Source: Janthinobacterium lividum PAMC 25724
GTDB taxonomy: Bacteria > Pseudomonadota > Gammaproteobacteria > Burkholderiales > Burkholderiaceae_D
DNA: 64,000 nt
Assembly (NCBI GenBank): GCA_000242815.2
Contig: AHHB01000037.1
Location: 62,001 to 126,000, forward strand
Reading direction: 5' to 3'
Part shown: piece after piece, positions 43,658 through 53,034 of the stretch
How the letters are laid out: each line of letters opens with the position of its first letter
How positions within the stretch are numbered: the stretch's first letter is position 1
Translations under genes and position numbers: made by a program
Notes under the pieces: generated by a model
Seen by the model: the letters and a program-made list of their open reading frames with translations, nothing else
Told to the model about the DNA's origin: nothing
Databases searched by the model: none

Positions 43658-44908
43658 CTATGCCTTTTGTAGCCCTGCGGCACGTGTTTTACCGCCCACG
43701 CCCACGGCCGTGGCAATCGCCAGCGCCTGGAAGACGCCGATGAAGACGAACAGCAGGGCCGGATGGTCGCCATCCATCAGCGCGCCGAAGAACAGGGGCC
43801 CCACGGCCAGGCCGCTGTCGAGGCCCGAATACACGACGCCATACACGCGCCCCGTGGCATTCTTGGGCGCTGCGGCGCGTATCATCAGGTCGCGCGACGG
43901 CCCCGCCACGCCGGATGCCAGGCCGATGGCACCCATCAGCAGCAGCGCACCCCAGGCTGGCACGACGGCCATGGCCAGCAGCACGGCCAGCAGCGCGGCG
44001 ACGGAAAAAGCGATTGCCACGTTGCGGTCCGGCTGCTCGCTGCGCGCGCCCAACACGCCGCCGGCCAGCATGCCCACGGCCGAGGCCAGCATATACGCCG
44101 TGTAAGCGCTCGTGGCCAGCGCCAGGCTCATGCCGTACAGCCTGACGAGGGCGACGCTGGCAAAGCTCTGGATGCCACCCAGGGCGATGGCGGTAATGAA
44201 AAAGAAGGCAAAGCACATCCACACGGCCGGCAGGCGCAAAAAATCCAGCGTGCCTTCGCCACCGGCAGCCTGGCCCGGCGCGACCTTCGTGGCAGGCTCG
44301 GGACGGATGGCATGGCGGTTCAACAACAGGATCAGCAGCACGCCAAAGGGCAGCACGGCCGCGCATTGCAGCGCGATTCTCCAGTCATACTGGGTGGCAA
44401 CATACGTCATGAATAAAGGTGCCAGCGCCCAGCCGATGTTGCCGCTGATGCCATGCACGGAAAAACCGTAAGCCACGCGGGCTGCCGAGACACGCTGGTT
44501 GAGGATGGTGTAGTCGGCCGGATGGAACACGCTATTGCCCATGCCAGCGAGCATGGCGCCCAGCATCAGCGCCGCATAGCTGTGGGCGGTGGACAGCGCC
44601 AGCGCCGACACGCCGAGCAAGAAAATGCCGGAAAACAGCACGGCACGGGCGCCGAAGCGGTCGACGACAAAGCCGGCCAGCGCCTGCCCCACGCCCGAGA
44701 TAATGAAAAATACCGTCATCAGCAGGCCCAGTTGCGCATACGACAGGTCGAACGCAGGTTTCAGCCAGATGAACAGGGCCGCGAGGATCAGGTGGTAGAA
44801 GTGCGAAACGCCATGCGCCAGGCCTACCAGGGCGATGACGCGCACGTCGCTGCGCAACGTTGTTGGCAAATGTGCAGGCAACTGCGTTGCCGGCTTGGTT
44901 GTTATCAT
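43658..44908 (-). CDS. MFS transporter, fosmidomycin-resistance-like
   Basis: This 416-residue protein has twelve hydrophobic helices and the MFS motif-A region GFVVDRFGARAVLFSG. The HGVSHFYHLILAALFIWLKPAF opening recalls Fsr-type (fosmidomycin resistance) exporters, with GMGNSVFHPADYTIL also typical of them. The start at 44908 follows AGGGG. The AraC-type regulator gene lies divergently, 100 bases away, and likely controls it. Substrate unproven. Confidence 0.88.
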   Translation of the reverse strand: MITTKPATQLPAHLPTTLRSDVRVIALVGLAHGVSHFYHLILAALFIWLKPAFDLSYAQLGLLMTVFFIISGVGQALAGFVVDRFGARAVLFSGIFLLGVSALALSTAHSYAALMLGAMLAGMGNSVFHPADYTILNQRVSAARVAYGFSVHGISGNIGWALAPLFMTYVATQYDWRIALQCAAVLPFGVLLILLLNRHAIRPEPATKVAPGQAAGGEGTLDFLRLPAVWMCFAFFFITAIALGGIQSFASVALVRLYGMSLALATSAYTAYMLASAVGMLAGGVLGARSEQPDRNVAIAFSVAALLAVLLAMAVVPAWGALLLMGAIGLASGVAGPSRDLMIRAAAPKNATGRVYGVVYSGLDSGLAVGPLFFGALMDGDHPALLFVFIGVFQALAIATAVGVGGKTRAAGLQKA

Positions 44909-44957
44909 GTCCGCCCCTGTCTTATACTGGTGAAGCTCAAGTGTATGCAAAATACCA

Positions 44958-44980
44958 TCGTCCGTTTTTCGACGGAACGA
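44958..44980. promoter_or_regulatory. candidate operator between the MFS and AraC genes
   Basis: TCGTCCGT (44958-44965) and ACGGAACGA (44972-44980) form an imperfect dyad around TTTTCG in the 100-base divergent spacer. The position suits binding by the adjacent AraC-type regulator. Confidence 0.45.
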
Positions 44981-45008
44981 CATAATTTATCGAATTAAGG
45001 CCAAGCTG

Positions 45009-45809
45009 ATGGGTATACCTATCCTCCACCATACCCGCATGTGTCCGCCGCGCGAAGCACCCAGCGCGACTATCCCCGTGACGATGATCGCGCGCGATCT
45101 GCAATCCGAGGAATTCTTGTTACCACACAGTCATCCCTGGGGCCAGGTCACGATGGCGCTCGAAGGCGTGCTGCGTATCACGGCCAACAACAGCAGCTGG
45201 GTGCTGCCACCCATGCGCGCCATCTGGATCGCACCCAACGTCGAGCACGCCGTCACGATACTGGAAAAAACCCGCTTGCGCCCCCTGTGCATCCATGCCG
45301 CGCGCGCGCCGTTTGCGGGACATGATTGCAAGGTGCTGGAAGTATCGAACCTGCTGCGCCAACTGATCATGGCACTGGAACAACTGGACCCGGGCCAGGA
45401 ACCGGCGCGCGAAGCCTTGCTGGCCGAACTGATACTCGATGAATTGAAGCGCTCGGCCACGCGCCCCATCCGCGTCCCCTTGCCTGGAGACAAACGTTTG
45501 AAGACGCTGTGCGACGGCCTGATCGAGAAACCGGGCTCGAATCAGACCCTGGAACACTGGGCGCAACAGGTCGGCGCCTCGGAGCGCACCCTGGCGCGGC
45601 TGTTCGAACGGGAGTTGGGCATGAGTTTTGGCCAGTGGCGCCAGCAGGTGCGCCTGGCGCACGCGGCGCCCCTGATCGCACGCGGCGTGCCACTGTCACA
45701 GGTGGCGGAAGAACTCGGCTACGCCAGCCAGTCGGCCTTTTCCGCCATGTTCAAGAAGACTTTCGGCAGTTCGCCATCAGCGTTTTTTGCCAAGGGTGAC
45801 AGGCTATAG
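45009..45809 (+). CDS. AraC-family transcriptional regulator
   Basis: This 266-residue protein has an N-terminal cupin-like effector domain (about 15-110, with PHSHPWGQ and LPPMRAIWIAP) and a C-terminal AraC double helix-turn-helix domain (about 165-262), with SERTLARLFERELGMSFGQWRQQVRL and AEELGYASQSAFSAMFKKTFGSSPSAF. This layout matches the group often paired with efflux genes. It diverges from the MFS gene and probably activates or represses it in response to the transported compound. Confidence 0.92.
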   Translation: MGIPILHHTRMCPPREAPSATIPVTMIARDLQSEEFLLPHSHPWGQVTMALEGVLRITANNSSWVLPPMRAIWIAPNVEHAVTILEKTRLRPLCIHAARAPFAGHDCKVLEVSNLLRQLIMALEQLDPGQEPAREALLAELILDELKRSATRPIRVPLPGDKRLKTLCDGLIEKPGSNQTLEHWAQQVGASERTLARLFERELGMSFGQWRQQVRLAHAAPLIARGVPLSQVAEELGYASQSAFSAMFKKTFGSSPSAFFAKGDRL

Positions 45810-45849
45810 GCGGCGCGCCGATACGGCGCTCAGGGCAAGGCGGTGCGCT

Positions 45850-47235
45850 TCAAGCCATGAAATCGAATAGGGAGTTTTTGCCCGTATAACCGGGCAGGGC
45901 CGGGTTCGTGCCCATCTGTTCCTGGGCCGAATACGCTTTCACCAGCGCCTGCGCCTGCGCCGTCAGCGCCTTGGCCAGCACGGCTTTCTTGTTGTTCAAG
46001 GTGGTGATCTCCTTGCCCACCGATTGCACTTCCTTGCGAATGATGCTCGTTTCGCCCGTCAGTTCGCCGATCTTGCTCGAAAACTGGTCCGCCACGCCCT
46101 TGCCCTTATTCGTAAACAGCTTGCTGACAGCGTCCGGATCGGCGGCGATGGCGGCCTTGAGCTTCTTATCGTCGATCACCAGCTCGCCGCTCTTGCCCAG
46201 GCTGACGCCAGCGCTGCCTAATATGGAAGCGGGCACACCCGTGCTGGCCGTGCGCAGCACCTGCTCCATCTGCGAGCGCACCTGGCCCAATGCCGTGTCG
46301 GACTTCAAGTCGCCTTGCTGCAGGCTTTGCAGCTTGCTGTTGAGTTCATTGTAGGCCGTGACGAAGCTGGCCACATTGCTGGCAATCTGGCTGCTATCCT
46401 TGGTAATGACGAGCTCGGTCATACCCTTTTTCTTCAATTCGATGGTGGCGCCCTCGACGGCTGTCGTCAAGGTATTCGTGGCACTCTTGATGTCCTTGCC
46501 GTCAACGCTGAGCAGCGCGTCCTGCGCGGCAGCCGTCTGCTGTAAACCCTTGCTGGCCCCGGGCGCATAGCTGAGCAGATTGCTGACGGCAGCGTCGCCG
46601 GACACGCTGATACGCATGCTGCTGTCGGCACCGCTCTTGCCGTTTAGAGTCAGCGCATAGCCGTCCGGGCCTTTCACCACGCTGGCGTCGATGCCCTGCT
46701 GCTTCAGCGCAGCGGCGATGCCGTCGAGACTATTGTTGCTGCTGTCGATGGTCAGCGAAATGACCTTGCCACTGCCGGGGGTAAATTGCTTGCCGTCGGT
46801 CGCGCCCACTTCGATCTTGAGCAACGCAGGCGCGCCCGTGCCGATCGCCGCGCTTGATGATTTCTGCGCGCCGCTGAGCAAAGTCTGCGCCTGTGCCAAC
46901 TGTTTGACATTGAGTGCATGGCTGCCGCTGACAGCCTTGTCGGTGGTGCTGGCACTCAGGACATCCTTGGCGCTGGAGGTAGCTGCCGTGGCCAAGCCGC
47001 TGCCGGCCATGTTCTTGGCCACGGCTTGAAATTTCGCCAGCGCCGATTGCAACTGGCCCAGTCCAGAGAATTTGGCCTGGTCGCGCGCCAGGCTGGCATT
47101 GAGCTTGCCGACGCCCGAGTTCTGCGACTGCATCTGACGCTCCACCTTCGCATACACATCGGCCGAGATGCTACCCTGCGTCGTCTGTTGCGTGTTGTTG
47201 GTGTAAGCCTTGCTATTAATGGTCGAGTTAAACAT
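45850..47235 (-). CDS. fliD: flagellar filament capping protein FliD
   Basis: This 461-residue protein caps the flagellar filament and helps flagellin assemble. The FliD N-terminal region (about 60-160, ALAKFQAVAKNM...SGSHALNVKQLAQAQTL) and C-terminal region (about 225-445, DALLSVDGKDI...LNNKKAVLAKALTAQ) are both visible, with heptad-like coiled-coil ends. GGGAG precedes ATG 47235; an in-frame ATG at 47265 is possible. The N-terminus (MFNSTINSKAYTNN) is unusual: the typical FliD opening on the bilateral core is not obvious. No fliC or fliS is adjacent, so the gene is an outlier of the flagellar regulon. Confidence 0.85.
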   Translation of the reverse strand: MFNSTINSKAYTNNTQQTTQGSISADVYAKVERQMQSQNSGVGKLNASLARDQAKFSGLGQLQSALAKFQAVAKNMAGSGLATAATSSAKDVLSASTTDKAVSGSHALNVKQLAQAQTLLSGAQKSSSAAIGTGAPALLKIEVGATDGKQFTPGSGKVISLTIDSSNNSLDGIAAALKQQGIDASVVKGPDGYALTLNGKSGADSSMRISVSGDAAVSNLLSYAPGASKGLQQTAAAQDALLSVDGKDIKSATNTLTTAVEGATIELKKKGMTELVITKDSSQIASNVASFVTAYNELNSKLQSLQQGDLKSDTALGQVRSQMEQVLRTASTGVPASILGSAGVSLGKSGELVIDDKKLKAAIAADPDAVSKLFTNKGKGVADQFSSKIGELTGETSIIRKEVQSVGKEITTLNNKKAVLAKALTAQAQALVKAYSAQEQMGTNPALPGYTGKNSLFDFMA

Positions 47236-47467
47236 GGTCGGCGCTCCCGTCGGGTCTAAGGTCATGGCACACGGTCCAGATCTCGGCCGCGCTGCGCTGC
47301 AATGGCAAAGGACGGCAGGCGCGTCTGGCGCGGCAAGGTCCTTCTTCTGCTTGCTCATTATGCAGCATTGGCTGAATATTAAAACAGCGAACAGAACGCG
47401 TTTTTCCCGGCTACAAAGCCATATGCACCATTTTAGCGCATTGCGCATGCCACGCGCCTAGCGTGCC

Positions 47468-47788
47468 TCAGCGCATAAATTTCGCGATGGCGCTGCTGAC
47501 AGCCATGTCCAGTTGCTGGAAAGTAAATCCGACCTTGAAACCTGCACTGCTGAAAATGCAGTGCGAGACGGACACGCGCGCCTCGATGATGTGCGCCGAG
47601 CCATCGTAAAACAACTCGAACAACACCTTGCCCTGCTTGCCTGTCGGCACCGGATCAGAGATGATGGCGACCATGCCGCCCGGCCCCACATCAAGGGTGC
47701 GGGCCGCTACGGGACCCGCGCCATCCATGACCAACATTGCCTTAGCACGCAAAATCTTGCGTGCGCCCTGCCTTTGCTCAACTGACAC
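47468..47788 (-). CDS. PilZ domain protein
   Basis: This 106-residue protein is a single PilZ domain. The RxxxR motif is RKILR at 10-14, and the second motif (D/N)xSxxG is present as DVGPGG with Ser replaced by Gly, so cyclic di-GMP binding is possible but may be weakened. The start is GTG at 47788; no better start is available in frame. It may serve the cyclic di-GMP signals made or broken down by the GGDEF/EAL protein at 4799 and is close to fliD, which fits flagellar control. Confidence 0.85.
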   Translation of the reverse strand: MSVEQRQGARKILRAKAMLVMDGAGPVAARTLDVGPGGMVAIISDPVPTGKQGKVLFELFYDGSAHIIEARVSVSHCIFSSAGFKVGFTFQQLDMAVSSAIAKFMR

Positions 47789-47919
47789 CGTATTCCGCTT
47801 CTCTATCCATGCATTACCGATGCGGACTCGCGAGACGAATCCATCGGACTGATATTATAGATCTAAACGGAAACTCTGTTTTACTTGCGCTAAAATTGAT
47901 ATTTAAACCACGCCAACAC

Positions 47920-49296
47920 TTACTCCAGGTCGCGCAACTTATTGAACGCTTCGTCGATGCGCTCGACGCCGATGACCTTGATGCCTTCGATGGCTTGCTT
48001 GGGCAGGTTGGACTTGGGCACGACGGCCAGGGTAAAGCCCAGCTTGGCCGCTTCGCGCAAGCGTTCCTGGCCGCGTGGCGCGGGACGGATTTCACCGGCC
48101 AGACCCACTTCGCCAAATACCACGAGGCCGCGCGGCAAGGGTTTGTTGCGCATCGACGAGTTAATCGCCAGCAACACGGCCAAGTCGGCCGCCGGCTCGG
48201 TGATCTTCACGCCACCGACGGCATTAATAAAGACATCCTGGTCGAAGGCGGCGATGCCAGCATGGCGGTGCGCCACGGCCAGCAGCATGGCCAGGCGGTT
48301 CTGCTCCAGGCCGACGGACAGCCGGCGCGCATTCGGCAGATGGCTGGTATCGACCAGGGCCTGGATTTCCACCAACAAGGGGCGCGTGCCTTCCTGCGTC
48401 ACCATCACGCAGGAACCCGGCACCTGATTGTCATGCTGCGACAGAAACAGGGCAGACGGGTTCGACACGCCTTTCAAACCCTTTTCTGTCATGGCGAACA
48501 CACCGAGTTCATTGACGGCGCCGAAACGGTTCTTGATGGCACGCACCAGGCGGAAGCTGGAATGGGCGTCACCCTCGAAATACAGCACCGTGTCGACGAT
48601 GTGTTCAAGCACGCGCGGACCGGCCAGCGCACCCTCTTTCGTCACGTGGCCCACCAAAATGATGGTCACACCGGTCTGCTTGGCCGCGCGCGTCAGCTGC
48701 GCCGCGCATTCGCGCACTTGCGCCACGGAACCGGGCGCCGAGCTGAGCGCGTCAGAATACACGGTCTGGATGGAGTCGATCACCACCACTTCCGGCTTCA
48801 AGTCGTTCAAGGTAGAGAGGATCTTCTCCAGCTGGATCTCGGCCTGCAACTTGAGTTCCTTGGCGTCGATGACGAGGCGCTTGGCGCGCAGGGCGATCTG
48901 GGCGCCGGATTCCTCGCCACTGACATACAGCACGCGCTTGTGGTGCGACATATTGGCCAGCGCCTGCAGCAGCAGGGTCGACTTGCCAATGCCCGGGTCG
49001 CCGCCGATCAGCACCACGCCGCCCGCCACCATGCCGCCGCCCAGCACGCGGTCGAATTCCTCGATGCCCGTGCCGAAACGGGGCACGTCGATGGCGTCGA
49101 TATCGTCCAGCGACAGCACGGGCGCCGTCTGCGCCAGCGCCATGTGCTGCGGGTTCGAATAGCGGTTGTTGCCAGCCGTCTCGGGCACGGTTTCCACCAT
49201 GGTATTCCACTGATTGCACGAGGTGCATTGCCCCATCCATTTATTGCTGCTGGCGCCGCAATCGCTGCACGTGTAGATGGTCTTGACTTTTGCCAT
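47920..49296 (-). CDS. radA: DNA repair protein RadA
   Basis: This 458-residue RecA-like ATPase promotes branch migration in recombinational repair. The zinc finger is CSDC/CTSC with cysteines at 10, 13, 24 and 27; Walker A is GDPGIGKST at 99-107; the RadA-specific KNRFG motif is at 255-259; and the C-terminal Lon-like domain ends the protein (GRGLVVFGEVGLAGEIRP-like segment). The length is usual. It follows alr on the same strand with an 80-base gap, a common order. Confidence 0.96.
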   Translation of the reverse strand: MAKVKTIYTCSDCGASSNKWMGQCTSCNQWNTMVETVPETAGNNRYSNPQHMALAQTAPVLSLDDIDAIDVPRFGTGIEEFDRVLGGGMVAGGVVLIGGDPGIGKSTLLLQALANMSHHKRVLYVSGEESGAQIALRAKRLVIDAKELKLQAEIQLEKILSTLNDLKPEVVVIDSIQTVYSDALSSAPGSVAQVRECAAQLTRAAKQTGVTIILVGHVTKEGALAGPRVLEHIVDTVLYFEGDAHSSFRLVRAIKNRFGAVNELGVFAMTEKGLKGVSNPSALFLSQHDNQVPGSCVMVTQEGTRPLLVEIQALVDTSHLPNARRLSVGLEQNRLAMLLAVAHRHAGIAAFDQDVFINAVGGVKITEPAADLAVLLAINSSMRNKPLPRGLVVFGEVGLAGEIRPAPRGQERLREAAKLGFTLAVVPKSNLPKQAIEGIKVIGVERIDEAFNKLRDLE

Positions 49297-49376
49297 GGTG
49301 TATTGTGCTCGGGTAAAGTGAAACAGCTGGTTATATATACAGTAGAATCATAGTATAACCAATTCGCCGCTCGCGG

Positions 49377-50471
49377 TCACGCCTCGTTCACTGGTACGCG
49401 GGGCGCCAGTGCACACATCAGCTCGTAGCCGATGGTGCCGGCGGCCATGGCCACCTCGTCGATCGGCATGCCTTGCCCCCACAAGGTCACGCTGCTGCCA
49501 ACGCGCGCGCCGGGCACGTGCGTCAAGTCCACCATCAACATGTCCATCGAGACCCGGCCGATGAGTCCCGTGCGCACGCCGTCGACCAGCACGGGCGTGC
49601 CATCGGGCGCATGGCGCGGATAGCCATCGGCATAGCCGCAGGCCACCACACCCACCCGGGTCTTGCCGGCCGCTTCGTAGCCGCTGCCATAGCCCACCAC
49701 TGCGCCAACGTCGATATCCTGGATGCCGATGATACTGCTGCGCAAGGTCATGGTGGGCAGCAAACCCAAGGCCTGCGCCGCCGCGCCGCCGGGCGTAGCG
49801 CCATACAGCATGATGCCGGGGCGCACCCAATCGCTGTCCAGATGGTGCAGCAGCATGGCGGCCGAATTGCACAGGCTGCGCGGCAAGACCGTGCCCATGC
49901 TGACCGTAGCGATGCTGGCCACCCCGGCCTCGAAACGCGACATCTGCTGGGCCAGCGGCAAGCGCGTGGCCGCCGCCGCGTCCGCGTTGGCAAAATGCGT
50001 GATCAGGGTAATCGTGCCGATATGCGCCATGGCGCGCAGGCGCGCGTATGCGGCGGCCACAGTGTGCGGCGTAAAGCCCAGGCGGTTCATGCCCGTATTC
50101 ATCTTCAGGTGCACATCGATGGCGTGCGGCAGGCGCGCCGCTGCCAGCAGAGCGATCTGTTCTTCGCAATGCACGCTGCCATTGAGCTGGTACTGCGCCA
50201 TGACGGGTAAATCGCTGGCATCGAAAAAGCCTTCCAGCAGCAAGATGGGCTTGGTCCAACCCAGTTCACGCAAGCGCACGGCGTAATCGAGCTCGACCAG
50301 CGCCAGGCCATCGGCGTCGGCAAACCCGCGCATGGCCCGCTCCAGGCCGTGACCATAGGCATTCGCCTTGACGACGGCCCACACTTTGGCGCCACGGGCG
50401 CAGGCACGCGCACGCGCCAGGTTCTGTTGCATGGCATCAAGATGGATGGTAGCGATGAGGGGCCTGGGCAT
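49377..50471 (-). CDS. alr: alanine racemase
   Basis: This 364-residue enzyme interconverts L- and D-alanine for peptidoglycan. The pyridoxal-phosphate lysine is Lys35 in VVKANAYGHG, and the opposing catalytic tyrosine is Tyr280 in ACGYADGYPR. The other conserved blocks (MNTGMNRLGF, RPGIMLYG and VSMDMLMVDLT) are present. The order alr-radA on the minus strand, with lplT divergent, is typical of betaproteobacteria. Confidence 0.95.
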   Translation of the reverse strand: MPRPLIATIHLDAMQQNLARARACARGAKVWAVVKANAYGHGLERAMRGFADADGLALVELDYAVRLRELGWTKPILLLEGFFDASDLPVMAQYQLNGSVHCEEQIALLAAARLPHAIDVHLKMNTGMNRLGFTPHTVAAAYARLRAMAHIGTITLITHFANADAAAATRLPLAQQMSRFEAGVASIATVSMGTVLPRSLCNSAAMLLHHLDSDWVRPGIMLYGATPGGAAAQALGLLPTMTLRSSIIGIQDIDVGAVVGYGSGYEAAGKTRVGVVACGYADGYPRHAPDGTPVLVDGVRTGLIGRVSMDMLMVDLTHVPGARVGSSVTLWGQGMPIDEVAMAAGTIGYELMCALAPRVPVNEA

Positions 50472-50598
50472 ATGCGTGCTTCACGGCAAGTGGGAAAGCC
50501 CTATTTTACCGGATGGGTTTGATGCGGGCCGGCAAGCCTGCACGGCCGATGAGCGCGACGCTTCTCGATACTCGCCCAAGACAGCAGGTATAAAATGT

Positions 50599-50707
50599 TC
50601 ACATGTGATGTATTTTTCTACCGCACAAAAATTATGCTTCGCTTAGGCAAGACTATGCAAAGCAGCCCCGTCCAAACTTGGGGTTTGCCGTTTTTTCGTG
50701 GTATAAA
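50599..50707 (+). promoter_or_regulatory. lplT promoter region with a palindrome
   Basis: TCACATGTGA (50599-50608) is a perfect 10-bp palindrome in an AT-rich stretch of the divergent alr/lplT spacer. A promoter pair TTGGGG (50678-50683) and TATAAA (50702-50707), 18 bases apart, lies just ahead of lplT. Its leader would be only about 25 bases. Confidence 0.4.
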
Positions 50708-50738
50708 GCAAGCCAGATATGATTTCAGGCAATCCAGA

Positions 50739-52001
50739 ATGAATCGTGGTTTTTATACCATCATGGCGGCGCAGTTCTTTTCCTCGCTGGCAGATAACGC
50801 CCTCTTTTTTGTCGCCGTCGATTTATTGGTGTCCATGCAATCTCCGGCGTGGATCACACCGCTGCTGAAACTGTCGTTCGTGCTGTTTTACGTGCTGTTG
50901 GCCGCTTTTGTCGGCGCCTTCGCCGATGCACTGCCGAAAGGCAAGGTCATGTTCATCGCCAACATGGTCAAAATTTTCGGCTGCGCCCTCGTCTTCTTTC
51001 ACGTCCACCCGCTGCTGGCCTATGCCGTCGTCGGTTTCGGTGCGGCCGTGTACTCGCCCGCCAAATACGGCATCTTGACGGAACTGCTGCCGCCGGAAAA
51101 GCTGGTAGCAGCGAATGGCTGGATCGAAGGCTTGACCGTCACTTCCATCATCCTCGGCACCGTCATGGGCGGCGCGCTTGTTAGCGGCCACATGTCCGGC
51201 ATACTGCTGTCGTTCGATTTTCCGCTCGTCGATACCAGCATCAACACCAAAACGGAAGCGGCCCTGTGCGTGGTAGTGGGCATCTACGTGCTGGCGACCC
51301 TGGCCAACCTGAAGATTCCTGACACGGGCTGCGTGTATGCGCACCAGGAACGCAATCCTATCAAACTGATCACCGATTTTGCCAATTGCTATTCCATCTT
51401 GTGGAAAGACAAGCTGGGCCAGATCACGCTGGCCGTGACAACCCTGTTCTGGGGAGCTGGCGCAACCTTGCAGCTGATCGTGCTGGAATGGGCCAAGCAA
51501 TCGCTGAACATGCCTTTCGACAAGGCGACCAGCCTGGTGGGCGTGGTGGCCATCGGCGTGGCCGCCGGCGCCGTACTGTCGGCACGCTTCGTTCCGCTGC
51601 GCAAATCGCTGACCGTCATTCCGCTCGGTATCGCCATGGGCGTGATCGTCATGATGATGACGCAGGTACACTCCGTGTGGATCGCCTACCCGCTGCTGAT
51701 ACTGATCGGCGCCCTGTCGGGCTTTTTCGTCGTGCCCATGAATGCCCTGCTGCAACATCGCGGCCACGTCCTGATGAGCGCAGGCCACTCCATCGCGGTG
51801 CAGAACTTCAATGAAAACCTGTCGATTCTTACCATGCTGGCCATGTACTCGATCATGATACGCCTGCACCTGCCGCTCAATATCATCATCACCCTGTTCG
51901 GCCTGTTCGTCGCCGGCACCATGTACATGATCATGCGCAGACACAAGCTGAATCAACTGGAACACGACAATCTTTCTTTGATCGGCGAGCATAAACACTA
52001 A
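50739..52001 (+). CDS. lplT: lysophospholipid transporter LplT
   Basis: This 420-residue MFS protein has about eleven to twelve helices. The N-terminal FYTIMAAQFFSSLADNALFF and the PAKYGILTELLP block match LplT, which flips lysophospholipids inward for reacylation by Aas. The aas partner is not next to it here. ATG 50739 fits the family start; the frame is open to 50595, but those codons overlap the promoter. A GGGGTC repeat separates it from the convergent DUF1853 gene. Confidence 0.92.
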   Translation: MNRGFYTIMAAQFFSSLADNALFFVAVDLLVSMQSPAWITPLLKLSFVLFYVLLAAFVGAFADALPKGKVMFIANMVKIFGCALVFFHVHPLLAYAVVGFGAAVYSPAKYGILTELLPPEKLVAANGWIEGLTVTSIILGTVMGGALVSGHMSGILLSFDFPLVDTSINTKTEAALCVVVGIYVLATLANLKIPDTGCVYAHQERNPIKLITDFANCYSILWKDKLGQITLAVTTLFWGAGATLQLIVLEWAKQSLNMPFDKATSLVGVVAIGVAAGAVLSARFVPLRKSLTVIPLGIAMGVIVMMMTQVHSVWIAYPLLILIGALSGFFVVPMNALLQHRGHVLMSAGHSIAVQNFNENLSILTMLAMYSIMIRLHLPLNIIITLFGLFVAGTMYMIMRRHKLNQLEHDNLSLIGEHKH

Positions 52002-52005
52002 TTTT

Positions 52006-52085
52006 GGGGTCAGACGGGGACGCCGGGTCCCGGCGAGGGAATGTATCCCAATGGAATACATTCCGATCGCAAAGCGACTGACCCC
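52006..52085. repeat. GGGGTC/GACCCC cruciform repeat
   Basis: GGGGTCAG (52006-52013) pairs with CTGACCCC (52078-52085). Two inner hairpins lie between them: GCCGGG-T-CCCGGC around 52022-52034, and GGAATGTAT (52038-52046) with ATACATTCC (52056-52064). It fills the gap between convergent genes, 4 bases after the stop of lplT and 4 before that of the DUF1853 gene. Confidence 0.7.
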
Positions 52086-52089
52086 AGCA

Positions 52090-53034
52090 TTACGCTGGCA
52101 GCGTGCCTGCCAGCCGCCGCGCGGCAGCCTGCTGCGTCCAGTCATGCGGCACGACAAAACCGCGCGTGCGCTCCACTTCCCAGCCGTCCACATGCTCCAC
52201 CGTGGCCACCATCACCGCTTGCGCCAAATCACCGAACTGCAAGCGCAAGGCATCGCGTTCCAGCACGTCCACGCCCTGCCCCTTGAACGGCGCCAGCCAT
52301 TGCAGTCGCGGCAGCACGACATAGCGTTGCTGCGGCAATTGAGCAGGCGTGCACCAAAAGCCATGTCCATGTTCCTGAGAAATTCCATCCATGCCGGGCG
52401 CCGTGTCCGGCGCATAAAACAGCCAGCCCTTGACCAGCGCCTGCGCCGCCCGCACGGGCTGCGCCAGCAGGCTTTGCGCGGCCGGGTGGCGTGACAAAGC
52501 TAGTTGCTTGTCGAGAATCTTGCGCATTTTCAATCCCAGGGTATCGGCCAGGTTAGGGCCGATCAAGTGATTGAACACGCCAGGATCGGGCGCGCCTTCG
52601 AGCAGGTAGAACTTGGTGGCAAATTCCCAATGCAGCAAGTCGCTGCCGTCACGCAGCAAGAAATCGAATTCGCCCACCGTGTCGTTGCGGTTGACCTGCA
52701 CCTGCAAGCCATGCGCCTGCAAGACGCCTTGTTGCTCGAAATAAAAGGCCAGCAGCTTTTCAGCGTACAGGCCCAGGCGGGAATAAAATTTGGCGCCCAG
52801 CGCTGCATCGAGCGGCGATGGCTCATCTTGCAGCGCTGCGAGCCAGGCGGCAACCGAGGGGGTGACGGCTGCGAGGCTGGCGATGCGCCCTCCCCAGTGG
52901 GGGCTGACCGGGTCGAGCAAGTCGGGCGAGTCGAGCAGCCAGGCCAGCGCGCGCACGCGGGGGTGCGTCAAATGCCCCCAGCGGCGTTCGAAGCGGGCCT
53001 GGAAGGTGCCGCCGGCCGCGTCAGCCGCCGGCAT
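52090..53034 (-). CDS. DUF1853 family protein
   Basis: This 314-residue soluble protein matches DUF1853: VRALAWLLDSPDLL, YAEKLLAFYFEQQG, VNRNDTVGEFDFLLRDGSDLLHWEFATKFYLL and GPNLADTLGLKMRKILDKQLALSRHP. The central acidic/LHWE segment resembles PD-(D/E)xK nuclease cores (EFDFLL...EFATKFYL), so a nuclease-like fold is possible; that is an inference. The start at 53034 overlaps the upstream gene by 14 bases and closes the tsaB-rimI-udg run. Confidence 0.88.
   Translation of the reverse strand: MPAADAAGGTFQARFERRWGHLTHPRVRALAWLLDSPDLLDPVSPHWGGRIASLAAVTPSVAAWLAALQDEPSPLDAALGAKFYSRLGLYAEKLLAFYFEQQGVLQAHGLQVQVNRNDTVGEFDFLLRDGSDLLHWEFATKFYLLEGAPDPGVFNHLIGPNLADTLGLKMRKILDKQLALSRHPAAQSLLAQPVRAAQALVKGWLFYAPDTAPGMDGISQEHGHGFWCTPAQLPQQRYVVLPRLQWLAPFKGQGVDVLERDALRLQFGDLAQAVMVATVEHVDGWEVERTRGFVVPHDWTQQAAARRLAGTLPA

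Noticed and set aside
47236-47460. In-frame extension of FliD and a possible flagellar sigma-28 promoter
   Set aside because: The extension does not look like protein, and TAAA...GCCG pairs found there have the wrong spacing.
47761-49353. 530-codon plus-strand open frame
   Set aside because: Antisense to radA, whose zinc finger, Walker A and KNRFG motifs are intact.
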